Below are positions 1-12,732 of a stretch of DNA of 64,000 bases, one piece after another. The stretch covers positions 6,491,501 through 6,555,500 of the forward strand of contig CM072871.1 in NCBI GenBank assembly GCA_036937835.1. The letters are read 5' to 3'. The notes under the pieces are model-generated. The model saw nothing but the letters and a program-made list of their open reading frames with translations. It had not been told where the DNA came from and ran no database searches. Positions within the stretch are counted from its first letter, which is position 1; every line of letters starts with the position of its first letter. Made by a program: the position numbers and the translations under genes. Source of the DNA: Pampus argenteus. Its lineage: Eukaryota; Chordata; Actinopteri; Scombriformes; Stromateidae.

Positions 1-3000
1 CTCCCTGTTTTTGGTGTACAGTTTGTTCTTGGATCTAGAAAACAGACAACGGTTCTTCTTCTTCTGTCAACCTCTATCCCTGTTTCACCCCAGCAGTCTG
101 CAGGAACTCATCCCTGTGTCTGCCCAACATTAAAAAAGCAGTTAGGGAGGCAGTGACTGACACAGGACCAATTATTCGCCTCTAGCTACAGTTCTTAAGA
201 AGAGCGACGAACAATAACCTCTTTCACAATTAAGCAACATGATCAGAAGTGACATTTTAACCGGAGCCACACATTTCCAGCCATCGGACGCTTAACGTTG
301 TGTTTGTGTGTAGCATTTAGCGCATTTGGGGGAGGTCCAATGGCAAACACAATACAAGGGCTGTCAATCAGACTGAGGTTAAATAAGCCAAGCAGACAGT
401 CATGCCAAAACTAACAGGCAGGGCAGCGGTGTAGAGGGGAAAAATCTGGGGTTGAAAAAAAACACAAAACACAGAGAGACTAAACTTGCAGTTTCCACCG
501 TGTTTTACTTCATTCTGTCTTCAGCACCTCAGTATTGTGGTTTTCACAGTCAAAATCAGATTCAATATCCATAGACATGTTCAAACAAGGATGTTAGTGT
601 GAGTGGAACTTTGTGCACAGTATGTGTTTTAAATGGAGCTGTAGCACTGGATCTTCTTGTTTGATGCATCACACAGGATATGGTTTAATGCACCATCGTA
701 CCTCATTGTGATCTTTGCTGAGTGAGCACAGCCGGAGTTTTGATGCTTAATGACTGAATTCCTGTTGTTTGGAAAAGCTGTTGCGTAACATGTCTGCGAA
801 ATAAATGTGTATTTGTGTGTGTGTGTCTCCAGACACAGACGAGCGCTAAGGGAAGAATGGAGGATTATATGTCCTCCTCTAATGTCACTGCAGGACCTGA
901 CTTTTCTCTGACGCCAAGAGCTGCTCCTGAGGGGCTCCATGTTTGATGTGTTACATGCAAGCACACAATTGTAAACTTCACTATAATGACTGCAGTGCAC
1001 TTGCCAAGCGCCACTGCCAGTCAAAATACTTCTGGACCACTGAGGCAGTCGTGGTGTACTGACTTTCTGTCATTTGTGGGAATAAACATTTTAACCAATC
1101 AATACTAGAAAGGGTTTTTTTTGTTATTTTTTTTCTCCCTCTGGCTGTCCGTGACTCAAAACAGAAAAAAAACAGTGTAAAAGGCCACATTTTTCTTATT
1201 TAGAGAACAAGGAATAAAAGAGCAGGAAGGGTGTGGAGGAAGTACAACGGTGTCATGCAGCCAAAGAACAAGGAATTTGAAATCTTGGAAACTCAAAACA
1301 ATTGTAGCAACAACCTTCTAACAGAAGATAGAAAAAAAAGAGAGGATCTGGTGGAAGAAAAGGAGGTCTGTGTGGAGGGAGAGAGCGGCTTGTTAGCGTG
1401 AGAGTGACCTTTCCCCACAGGTGTTGAGATGTTTCTTCACTCTTCTGCTGTCTTTGAGAAAATATCAGTTCACTCTCACTGCGCCTCCTCTGTCTCCACT
1501 CCTGTGATCTTAACTAAGCCTCAATATCTGCCAGAACGTTATCACTCATTTTTGGCCCTTATGAGCAGGCTATGATGGATCTACTGTACACCTCTTTTAA
1601 ACACACGCACATATACACACTGATACAAAAGGCACTGTCACTATTGGGAAAAAAAAAGTCTATTAAAAACAAGTCGGTCAGTCTTTTTATGGTTGTTAAT
1701 TAAACTGGAGAATTAAATTGGTGTACATTTAAAGAACAGAGTTTCAAACTCACAGTATTTCTTAGTAATATGTGGTAGTAATACAGTAAGTTATGAAACA
1801 GTTCTGCTATTTGTAGTGCCACGGTGTTGTTTAGAGAACATTTTAAATGAACTGGTCATAAATTCAGACCATAAAATTGAATAAAAAAGCATAAATATGT
1901 TGTCTTCAGTAGTCAAATTAGTCTTAGCAGTTTGTTTGGCCTTTGGGCACCAACATATAAAAGGACCTTGGTGTGTTTGGGTTAATTGAAACTTCTGCGG
2001 GCAGCACTGCACTGTTCCTCTCCTGAACTTAAAACCAACAAGTTATGGTCAATTATGCATTAGTCACACACAGTTGCAGTTTTTTTTGCTTAGTAGAAAC
2101 CATATTGTTTACCCACATTGATCCATTTGTGTATTTAGGTTCCAGTTTTGGTCGTAATTGACATAAAAATGAAAAACAAACGTTTTCAAAATCAAATCTC
2201 GGTGCTTGATCCAATTTTGTAGAGGTTTTTTTTTCTGAAATGTGCACCATGTTATGTCAGTCGCACAGTATTTTAATCCTTGCCTTTCAAATTTCAGTGT
2301 TCACATACAGTTAAAGAGCCTCCCTCAGGACAGAGTAACAGCTACTGTGCAAATAACACACAACACTTTAGATCACTGCTTTTCTCCTTCATGTATAATT
2401 GCATGATGATTATATACATGAAGCAATGCGTTAAAAACCACAACCATGTGAGCTTGAAGCGGCTATAATCAATATTTTTGTTTTAAAAATATGCAAAAGA
2501 GGGTTGTCATAGTGATGAATCCACAGAAAACAGCTCACATTTCTTCTTTAGCCTACTGTTTTTGCTCCAAATAGCTGATGGATAAAGTAAATGCCTTGTG
2601 AACATTGTGCATGAGTCAGATATATCACTCACTACTAACAGAACCAAAAGGACTTTGGTTACGGATTGATAACACATGACGACAAATGGATGTAAATATA
2701 ATACTATTTTCCAACACGTTCGCCAAATGAACTCAAAAAGGTGATAACGTGTCAGTGTTGTGATTACAGCTGTTTGCACTGCCCTCAAGTGGCTAAAAAC
2801 AAAAGCTGTTAATGATAAGATACTTTTATTTAAAATGATTTGGCCTCAATGACAGACTCTGGTAACGAGCCAATTAAAGAGCTGCTCTATAAGCGTCATG
2901 AGACGACTTTTGTGTTTTGTGTTGTGATTCGGTGCTATATATATATATATAAAGGTTGACTTTCTTTATTTGCTTAACAGTGAGATTTTGAGATTGAGAA

Positions 3001-4353
3001 CTACAGTAGCTTAATTGATTTAAATGAAGCTTTGGTGAAAGTGTGTGTGTGTCTGTGTGACCTACTACTGAGCAACCCACCTTCCCATTACCTCCATGAC
3101 CTCCATGGTATCCAGGGAGACTCATCAACCATCTGCTGGCTCTGTTCCACCACCAGCATCTAGACTCCCACGGATCCGTTCCTGCCTCTTATCTTCATGT
3201 GGCCTACAATTTATGAAGAGGATTTACTGTACACTGATGTAGTCTAATCGCAAAAACAAAATATCTTACCATGTTGCTAATCTCAATAAATATTGATTTT
3301 TCACTAACAATGGATCTCTCCTTATTGAACATGGATTTAACCTGTAGTATTGACAATCTGGAGAGCCTCGGTGTGGAGTCCCCTTCTCTCAATTTCCTGA
3401 TGTGTGTGTGTGTGAGAAAGAAAGAGTGAGAGAGTGACAGAGAGAGCCTAACAACGACCTCATATGAACTCAGAGCATAGACGCAGCATGGATCCAGTTT
3501 CTCAGCAACAATATAAATCAACTCTGGTTAGATACTGGCAGCAGCCTGCAGTCATAATAACTCTCCTTCCATCAACTTCACGAGATACTTTATTTATCTC
3601 TTGGAAACTCTTCTCAGGCTTTGAATAATAATCAGCTTTGAGAAAAAAAAATACATGAATCCATCTCAATTAATATGTAAATAATCTATGTTAAGACATA
3701 AATAGCATCAAGATAACATACAAGTTCTTCTTTCTCAGCAGCTGAAGGGCGGACTTTGTTGATCAGGGATTTCACTTCTTGTCCTCTCGTTAAACACACA
3801 AATCATGCAGCATTAAACATCAATGCAGTATTACTCTGCTCGAGCCAAAACAGCTCAGAACTCAAAGCAACAGAGGCTGGTACCAAGACTCTATATATGG
3901 TCTTTTATATTTTTAGGAAGACATCATATTGCACTATGAATAATCTCTCACTAGAAACAGGATAATATATACACATCAAGGCTTACTGATGACTCCACGT
4001 GTCTGCACTCTTAAATACAGTACAGAGATAAATATATATACGGTGTGTGAGAATTTACATACTGACATAGAATATACATCATCAGCTGGCCCACAAGTTT
4101 TATACCTCGTTGTCTCTTCCAAAGACGTGTTTTGGCACCAAGGTTATGTTGATCGTCAGTGTGACAGCGGTTCAAAGTTTAAGCAGCTGCATAATAATAT
4201 ATTTATATCTCAATGGACATCATTTTTTTTTATAGTTTTCATAATCTTTACTACCTTGGCTGTCTTCATTAATCAAAGAGGTCATTCCTTAAAAAACAAG
4301 CTACACATTAACACCTTTAATACTGACACATAGTGCTTCTGTCTCCTCATGAT
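1..4353. other. No gene seen (left flank)
   Basis: Both strands were read for exons. None has a recognisable protein segment between good splice sites. In human the next gene beyond GOLGA7B is CRTAC1, but no part of it was recognised here. There is a short (TA)n run at 2935-2951 and a GT run at 816-827. Everything else looks like ordinary A/T-rich intergenic sequence. Confidence 0.4.
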
Positions 4354-4354
4354 C

Positions 4355-4974
4355 TTAAAGGACTAGTTCAACATTTTGCCAAATAAGCTCATTCACTTTA
4401 CTGCAGAGAGTTAGATGATATAGTTAGTTTGATTAGATTATTGTTTAAATACACTTTACTTGAGTATTTTGATTCTATGCTACTTTACACTGCAGCTCCA
4501 CTATATCATATCATACATCATTTATCATATTTTATATTTTATCAAAACCATTTATAAAATAAAAAAAACACCAGTGCAGTAAAAATATTCCCACTAAATA
4601 AATTAGTTTCAAGTATTTTGTAAATCAATTTTAATTTTTTGGGGCAGTAAGTGCATCATACTTTCTCGTTTCAAGATTTAGAAATGTTGAACTGAATTAA
4701 AAAACAGGTTAAAATACTCATCAGTAATGCAGTAATATTCTTGCACATTAATACAATAAAGTAAATTATGCATTAATATTAAATTTTGTTGAAAATACTT
4801 ACTCAGGTAAGATTTTCTTAATGCAGGACTTTTATTTGTGACGTGTATGAGTATTTCTTTACATTGTTGTATGTTGCTTATGGTAGCTTACCGTACCCTA
4901 ACGTATCTATCTTCTCATCTAACATCAAGAAAGTGAATGAGAGTATTTCCCAAAATGTCAAACTATCACTTTAA
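4355..4974. mobile_element. MITE with about 40-70 bp terminal inverted repeats and TTAA ends
   Basis: The left end reads AGGACTAGTTCAACATTTTG and continues to CATTCACTTT. The inverted right end reads AGTGATAGTTTGACATTTTG and continues to CATTCACTTT. Both are flanked by TTAA, which suggests a TTAA target-site duplication. The outer sequence matches a MITE family I recall as common in percomorph fish. The middle (about 4440-4860) is A/T-rich and contains TTTACTTGAGTATTTTGATT, resembling another dispersed fish repeat, so it is probably a nested or chimeric copy. No coding capacity. Confidence 0.6.
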
Positions 4975-4975
4975 G

Positions 4976-6399
4976 ATAGTTTCCAACTATGAATTTGGCA
5001 CATTTTCTCCAGAGGTTTATAATCGTCGCTTCTCTGTTTACCACTGCCATAACAACTGACAATGTTATTATTACTAACAATACCATAAGCTACATAATCA
5101 GTCATAATCAGTCTCATGTTACAGAAGATACTACACAGCAGCTCACAGCTACAGACAATATGCTTTCATGGCTGCTCTGTCAGTCGATGCCCAATTTAGA
5201 AAGAATATCAAAACATTAAAAATGTGTTTAGGGACTAATATTGAGCAAAGTGATGTTTTGAAATCAAACAGTATCATGGCATTCATCTTTACACTCCACA
5301 AACTCAGAGTGAATAAACATTGACAAGCATGTACAGTAAAGATCTTCTTCTGTACAGGTCATATACACTCAAGTGTTTTTTCTTTTTTCTTTTTTTCTTT
5401 ATACATTGTCCAATGAGCTCCTTTATTTGCTTATTGGCAGTGTTGAGTCATTTTAAATTGGTCAGTCCATCAGCCCCAGGCTGGGTATCCATTCCACTGG
5501 GATGAAACATGAAGGCATCGAAAGCACAGGAGGCTGAACACAAGCACAACTGAACTGCTGTGGGAAAATGTTTGTCATTTGGGTAGTAAAATGTTAAAAA
5601 ATAAATTATCCACTGGATTGTTTTTATAGATGAGAACAAAAAAAAAATCTTCAATGATTTTCCAGTGAAAAGTTTAACATCATCTTTGCGGTAAAACTAC
5701 ACAAGGCTGGTTTCAAAGTCGGGGCTCTGCTGAGGGTTTGCTTGTAGCTTATGTGGCTAAAGCAAAAAGGCAAAGGGCTGCACTCCCAGAGTTAATTAAG
5801 AGATCATGTTATGAGACGAGCTTAAAGAAAACAACATGGAAAAATGGCTGAAAGAAAAAAGATGACAAAAAAACTGTGGCAACAGAAATAAAATATGCAG
5901 CAGTTTTTTCAGGAAGTCCTGTCTTTTGTTAGATGTTGTGTGGGTGTGCTGTCTACTGACATCAACATTTTTGCTACATAATGATCAGCTTTTCTCTCAA
6001 CAACCTCCACACACATGAGTCAGACAGGAAGCATAATATAATTCACATTTGTTAGTTATCCTCCTCGGGATGCATAAATGTGTGCAGATATTATGTTAGC
6101 ATTGTGAATAAGCAGTGTTCAATGAATGTTAGGTTTGAATTATTTAAATCATACCAACTTGTCTGTAAACTCAATCTTTTAGTAGAGTATGTCCTCAGTC
6201 TGACCCTAGAGGGCGCTACAACTGCGGTTCACTGACAAAATCAAAGTGTCACACCAGAAACTGATTCCCATACCGGCATTTCTGATAATACAATCTGATA
6301 ATACAAATAATAAATAATGGTTGGCTCTGATAAACAAGACATTTTATGATAGATACTTTTTAGATTTTAGACCATCTGTATCAACATCTCTGAGTTTCT
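4976..6399. other. No gene seen
   Basis: A/T-rich intergenic or distal 3' UTR sequence. The only point of note is a CTCF-like motif near 6204-6219. Confidence 0.35.
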
Positions 6400-6552
6400 G
6401 TTTTTATTTTATTTTATTGCTTTTTTATTGCTGTTTATTTTGTTTTATTTGCATTTTTTATTCGCACAATTTTAAAGTAATCAACATCTGGTTTGAGAGT
6501 CATATAGACGGACTAAAAAAGGTTCAGGTTTTAAACTAATTTTAGACTAATT

Positions 6553-6561
6553 CACGCACGC

Positions 6562-6593
<32 letters not shown>

Positions 6594-6594
6594 G
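6553..6594. repeat. (CA)n microsatellite
   Basis: Dinucleotide CA array of about 42 bp with a few CG interruptions at its left end. Confidence 0.95.
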
Positions 6595-6714
6595 CCTGTC
6601 ATTAACCCCCACACTGCCATATGAACATTAAGCAGTTGTGGAGATAACGTGTGTGTTCAGTTAAGTTTTCTTTGATCAGCTTTCATCTCACTCTAGGGAA
6701 GACCGGGACTGATG

Positions 6715-6715
<1 letters not shown>

Positions 6716-6759
<44 letters not shown>
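6716..6759. repeat. (CA)22 microsatellite
   Basis: Uninterrupted 44-bp CA array. A CA array only 120 bp to the left makes this a paired locus. Confidence 0.97.
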
Positions 6760-6760
<1 letters not shown>

Positions 6761-7795
6761 TACACATCAGATACACAAAATCAGAGAAACCAGCATGGTC
6801 TTACAGGGCTTGGGTTTGCTTGCGTTTGCAATGAGCTGAGACCACAGAGAATATTGTCTGGCTGGGTCAAGTCTATGTTTGCCAGAATCTGTGTGTGTAC
6901 AGGGACGCATGGCCACCAGAGCAGGAGTACTCGGTAATGGTTGTGTGCATCTTTATGCCTGTGTGTAGAAGAGAGAGTGTGTGTGTGTGTGCGTAGGAGT
7001 GTGACCTACAGCTGCGATGTGGATCACCAGTATCTACTGCTGTGAATGAGAAGGATAAATAATCCAACGTGCTCTCTGTTGGCTGTTTAATACTGGAGCC
7101 AAATGCTTGTGAACAGAGCGTTGAACCAAGCAGTACCACAGCAGGCCTAATTTGCCAGCATTCAAAGCAGCTTGACCACAATCACCTGACATGAATGCAA
7201 TCATTCAGCAAGACTGGAGAACATTGGGTCTCCTAGGACGCTGGAAGATTTCCTCTCCTCTTAAGATTTAAAACTTACATCGCCAATGCGTCAGCAGATC
7301 GATGTAGCGATAGTGACTCCCTGAAATTAATCAAGCATTGACGTCCAGTCTGACCAGGGCTACGCCTGCTGAATCAGCTATAGCTCAGAGATGGTCTGAC
7401 TCATGGAAACAGACGTGATGGAATGAGAGAATAAGGTGAGTGGAAAAAGTGGAACAAAAGAAGTTATGATTATTTTGGTTTGGATAGTTCTTGGAGAGTA
7501 AAAGGATATTCACTCATAGACACTCTGGACATGTGCCTACTGCCTACATTTGGGTTCTGTTGCGCTTGTGTTGTTTCTGTTGAGTATCCAGTGTGTATGT
7601 TTAAGCCAGCTCCTGTTCCTGAGGTGGTACGTTATAGGTCCCAGCAGGGAGAGTGTGAATGCTGTGAATCACCTCCTTGCCTTTCTCTCTCCACCCGTCT
7701 TAGAACCTGGTGCTCTCATGTTTCAGCATGCGGATGTTGGTAAGAGTCCCGCTGCCCCTGTGGTGGTACCCGTAAGCCTGGCGCTGCCCCTCCAG

Positions 7796-7882
7796 TCACC
7801 GAGCGCTGCTTTCTTCCGACGACATGCTGCTGCTGGGACTGGAGCTGCCTGAGCCCCGGTCCTCAAATACACTGATCTCTAG
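7796..7882 (-). CDS. golga7b: golga7b coding exon 5 (Ser-rich C-terminus and stop)
   Basis: 28 codons plus TGA (7798-7796). The acceptor is GTTCTCAG. The peptide is LEISVFEDRGSGSSSPSSSM followed by SSEESSAR. Human GOLGA7B has the equivalent EISIYEDR and then a longer Ser/Gly-rich tail, so the fish tail is about ten residues shorter. Plus-strand ORFs over these bases are shadows. Confidence 0.88.
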   Translation of the reverse strand, partial: LEISVFEDRGSGSSSPSSSMSSEESSAR

Positions 7883-10800
7883 CTGAGAACACACATGTCA
7901 AGGAGAGAATAGTAAAAAAAAAACAGGGTTGAGAAAGTGCGGGAAGGATCAGCCAAGGAACCCAACGTGTTCAAACCCTTTCTGTTCACCTATCTTCTTG
8001 AAGCTATAGCAGACTACAAGACTTTCAAAATGTAACCCCGAACCCCCTGAAATCAAATCCACTGCATTTAACAAAAACATGTGTAAAGTCACTGTGTATC
8101 CTCTGTTTTGCTCCTTCCCCAGCGTTACAACAAATGTATCTTGTTTGCAGCGACGATAAAATCTAACTTGTTTCAAAAAGGTCAAGACGTGTCATTTTGC
8201 AGATTCAGTGTTGACATAAGGGTTTTCCCAGATCTCAAATATTTGTCTTAAACAGCCAAACCACAGCAAAATTCATATAGCTGGCACTAGGCTTTAGTTG
8301 CACCCAAGATGACTAATAGCCCTGATGATAGGAAATAAAACCAAATTCCAGAATAAGAACTCATTGACTCAATTTTTCCTTAATGATAAAAATAAATGTT
8401 GATGTTCAGGCTAGGAGATCATAAAGGATTTATTCTACTGTCTGGGAGAATGAGATCTCTCTTCTGCCTCTTCTAGGCCTCAAATAGAAGCCATGTTGTG
8501 TTCGAGTGTATTGATTAATACACTGAGTGTTGGTAGTAGGTTGGCCCTGTGACTTGGAGCCTGGTCTTTGAGCCAGATCTGTGTGATGGTCTACTGGACG
8601 CGTTCTCTGTCTCCTCCTGACTTTTAACTACAGGAACTATGCTGAATCATGCCTCAAGCCACATCTAAAAATGCAGTAAGTCAAATATAAAAGAACATAC
8701 AGTACAGTACAATGAGCCTGAAGAGTTTTAACCTCATTTTTGGAATGATAAAACAGAGGAAGGTGGTTTGAGATGTTCACACTGACAAAACAATGTCACC
8801 TCGGGCTGCTGATTCACCACATCACTCTGTTTTGTTCAGCTTTTCCTATCAAAGGACATTTGACTTCATGCTTTTTTCAGCTCTGCCCTGCTTCAAATTC
8901 ACTCCTGGGAACGATAGTTGGACATTGAACAGCTCCTCTGTAGCAGCTGGAGTTTAAGTGCCACGTTCAAGGGCACCTTGATGGTAATTTATGAGGAGGG
9001 GGAGAAGAGTGTTTCTCATTCAGTTATTCAACCCAGATGTTTCCAGCAGTTCCAAGGATTCTAACTGGTGATCAAACTGGTTTCTGTGACCTCTAAACTA
9101 CTGCCACCTCCCATCAGTCTTGAGCTTTTAGTCTCTGCCTATTTGTTGCACAGTTGAAAAGAAAGAGAAGCAGCAGACGAGCCAAGGATACAACTCTCAT
9201 TCCTCTTTCTATGGGGTCTGTGAGCAGCAGACCTCTAGGAGCATAGATCTTCTCATTCTGCTCCTGAATGTAGCCGGATATCTTCTTCAGCACCTGGAAT
9301 AAAACAGGAAGGCAAAGTGGGGTTAGGAGAAGTAATAAGGAAGAAAGGAAAAGAGGTAATTGGAAGCACGAGGAAAGTCTAGCAGAGAATAATCTGAACA
9401 GACAATCAAGCTGGGGATCAATTATCTGCACGTTACCTTTCAAAGACTCACGGTAAACATGAAATAAACACAAAAATGGAAGGAGTCTCTGTCTGTCTGT
9501 ATTTATGTCTGTCCTTCGATTTTCTCCAGAATTGTTCACACTTGGAGGGTGTATTGTTGAGGACTCTAAGGAAGTGCAGTGTACTAAAATGAAAGAAGTC
9601 TCTGTAATACCGGAGGCTAAGCTAACGGGCCGTTTTGAATGTGTACTGCACTAGTATACCTAAAAGAGGCTAAACATGGGCAGGACTGAGGCAACTTTAA
9701 CCTTGTCATGTGTGGAAAAAATGAAAAATGGAAGAAATGAGTTTGCAATCCTTCTGCATATAGTTAGCATACTGCACATAATACCGACTCTCCCCAAGTC
9801 ATTGCCTGTCTTTATTTTTCTTGAACATTATAATCTAAACTCAAAGTAATTCCATTATGCTCTGAGTACGGCAGTTATGACAGTTATTTTTATACATAGT
9901 TCCAAGCTGCTCATGTCAAGCAATGCTGCATAAATTGAATTACTAAAATTGACGAGCATGAGCTTTTCTCTTTTTGAAGTTTTCCATTTGGAAGCTTTAG
10001 TTCCTAATTCCAAAGATGGCTTGGTTAACTGTCGGGGCAATTTGGAAACACTCTAAAATGTGAGGCGGACAGTTTATTTAGATTGCATTGGCACTGGATT
10101 TTTTTTTTTTTCCAATTTTGCAAGTGAGTATTGCATCAACTGCACATGTGATGGAGTGAAGGTAAGCACTAAGTTCAAACCAGGGCTTGGCAAACAAATT
10201 CAAACAAGCATGCCTGTATACATTCTACTATGCATTACAACTCCACACTCACACTAACATAGTTTGCACCGGAAAGCAGAGAAGTATGAGTGTTTAAGAA
10301 AACCTAAACACTGTGACGTCGTCCCCAGTTGCTGCTGATAGCAACCAAATGACTGCTGACTGACGGCCAGTCATGCTAAAAAGACAGCTATTAGCTAAAG
10401 TGGCATTATTAGAGCAGCTTATTCAGCCTGAGCTATGCCTCTGTGGACTCCAACAATGCTGATGTGCCATGCCTCTCCTAAAATCTGCCTAACCATGTCA
10501 ATCAGCAAAAACACGCTCCACTGGGCCTCATGTACACTGAGCTGTCACCACTCCTACAAAGGAGGTGTAATTGTTTGCACATCTGTGTGTCTCTGTTAAA
10601 ACAACACACAACGGCATAACAAAATGCAAAATCAGCAAAAATTATAGCATCATGCTGCATATTGTATTACATTTTACAGAAAAAAATTGATTCATTACAA
10701 CTTGGATCCAACTGTGTGGCCGCTTGTGTGTCTTGTTCTGTGATCACAGCAATTAACTTGGTGGGTGCAATGTTATCATACGCAGAAAACTACAATAATA

Positions 10801-12701
10801 GGATCCAAATTGTAATAAGCCACAATTATTCTAAATTATGATGTATTAGGATGAAACACTTTGTGTGTATTCCTCAACTGATTTATTGAACATGACACAT
10901 GTAAATCCTCCTTTGTGAGTTAACTAAAGGTCACTGCAGTACTCAGTCTTGAGAGATTAAAACAATAGAGACTGTGCAACACACTGAGCAGCACTCCTCT
11001 GTGATGTCAAAGGCAAGCTACAGCTGCAAGCACAGCTGCTAATATAGTGACCCCTGCTAGCGGAGACTAAACCACACAACGGTCACAAATTCTTCTTTTG
11101 TAAGGAAATGTCTGGAAAATGTTACAAACAAACAAACAAAATGCCTCAGTGAAACTCCATAGACGAAGCCATCAGAAGGCTGTGGTTTGCAACAAAGTGC
11201 AATTTATCACTCAGATTTATGTGAAGAACAGCTTGGTAGAAAGCAATCAATATTTAGGTTGGAACAACATCAACACATTTCTTAACACAATACGAAATAT
11301 GTCTTTTATTAAAAAACTACATCAAAGAAAATCAAACATAGAAAGGAAGCAGAGACATACAGAGCAGAGCCCTGACTAATAGGTTTAATGTGGTCCGGGG
11401 AAAAGGCCAATCCTTTCACTGCTAGGGAGCTCTCAGGGCAGCTCAGTCCTCTTTAGTGTAACAATATGACAGTCAAGTATCCAAGCTGTGCCTCTGTTGT
11501 ACCGGCATGTGTGTGACAGCCCCTCTGGGAAAAGCCTTGCGTGTGTGTGTGTGTGTGTGTGTGTCGCCTGTGCAGCAAAGGTGTCACAGTCTGTTTCACA
11601 TGCATGCCACGATTGTGTATTCTTCTGCAGAAATGAAGATTGTTTATGTCGCCAAGTGCAACATAAAGGAAATGATGTGTGTAAGTCCCATATATACAGC
11701 CACATTCTTGTGAATAATACAAGAAGAAAAATTGCAGGCAGAGGGCATGTACTGTGCGCGGGGAGAAGGTTTATGAATGCTTGTGTGCACATGTATCTGT
11801 TCTGACATGCTGGGAGCAATCACTGTCCTTTGATAGGGTGAGATGTAAGCATCACAGACTCTGGGTGCTCCAATGAATCTGCACACTGATCCACGCTCAC
11901 TGGTGTGTGGCCTCTTTATCAGCAGGAGCAGCGCGCACACACATAATGCGCATGTACATCATCATCAACTTGGGTGGGTATATTTGATTGTCATCAGTCA
12001 GAACACCATTCAGCCAAGTTAAATAAGTAAATACTGTAAACATCTTTCCTGTGATAGCATCTCAGCACCCAGCTGACAGAGAGAGATGAAAGGCGCTTCA
12101 GACCAGGCCATTTCTGCATGACTTCAACACTGTAATAAGCATTTGTGCTTCTTGGTCAGCTCCCAGTACCTCCCTACCGCTTTGATAAGGAAATGTTTAC
12201 AAAACGCAACAAGACCAGAGAGATGAATGTTGTGGGTGACGGAGATCAGAACAGCGAGGCATGCTGGGACTTCACACCACTTCGGTTTGACCTCAAACAC
12301 TGGCAGGTACACGCACAGTCATAAGAGGATAAATCAAACTCACTGTGTATTTTTGTGATTGTGTTATGTATGCGTGTGTTCTTGTTCCGTTTCAGTGAGC
12401 GACAAGCACAAACACCGCATAGAGAGGTTTAATCACCTGCCCTTTCTCAGGATGGACGTTTTGGTTGCGCTGAAGGTGCATGTCATGTTACCGTTGGCAT
12501 GCCGTGCCTTGCCCACCTGCACGCAGGTGTGGGCTTTAGAGTGGGTTTTAAAAGTGAGTGGACAGACAGCTGAGGGAAACATTGTGCAAGAGAGAATCAG
12601 ATCGTATCTCCTGTTTTTTTGGCTCTGCTGCCCCGTGTGAGTGGATGTGTTCTGACCTCAAAGAGCCAGAGTGCATTAGGACACACAATTGAAGGCTTTC
12701 G

Positions 12702-12732
<31 letters not shown>

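Larger units (their letters stand above)
6400..7795 (-). other. golga7b: Possible golga7b 3' UTR
   Basis: Downstream of the stop on the minus strand there is no further coding signal. The nearest dense group of minus-strand AATAAA hexamers is at 6403-6462 (seven overlapping or adjacent copies, seen as TTTATT on the plus strand). They lie in A/T-rich low-complexity sequence, so they are only suggestive. The stretch includes two CA arrays (6553-6594 and 6716-6759). The real 3' end may be nearer or farther. Confidence 0.25.

Noticed and set aside
9114..9539. 141-codon minus-strand ORF taken as a gene
   Set aside because: It is golga7b exon 4 plus unspliced intron on both sides. The real coding part is 9192-9293.
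12359..12640. Plus-strand ORF in golga7b intron 3 with an acceptor-like TTGTTCCGTTTCAG
   Set aside because: The acceptor is good, but the peptide (SDKHKHRIERFNHLPFLRMD and onward) is unrecognised, no donor was found in frame, and it is antisense to golga7b.
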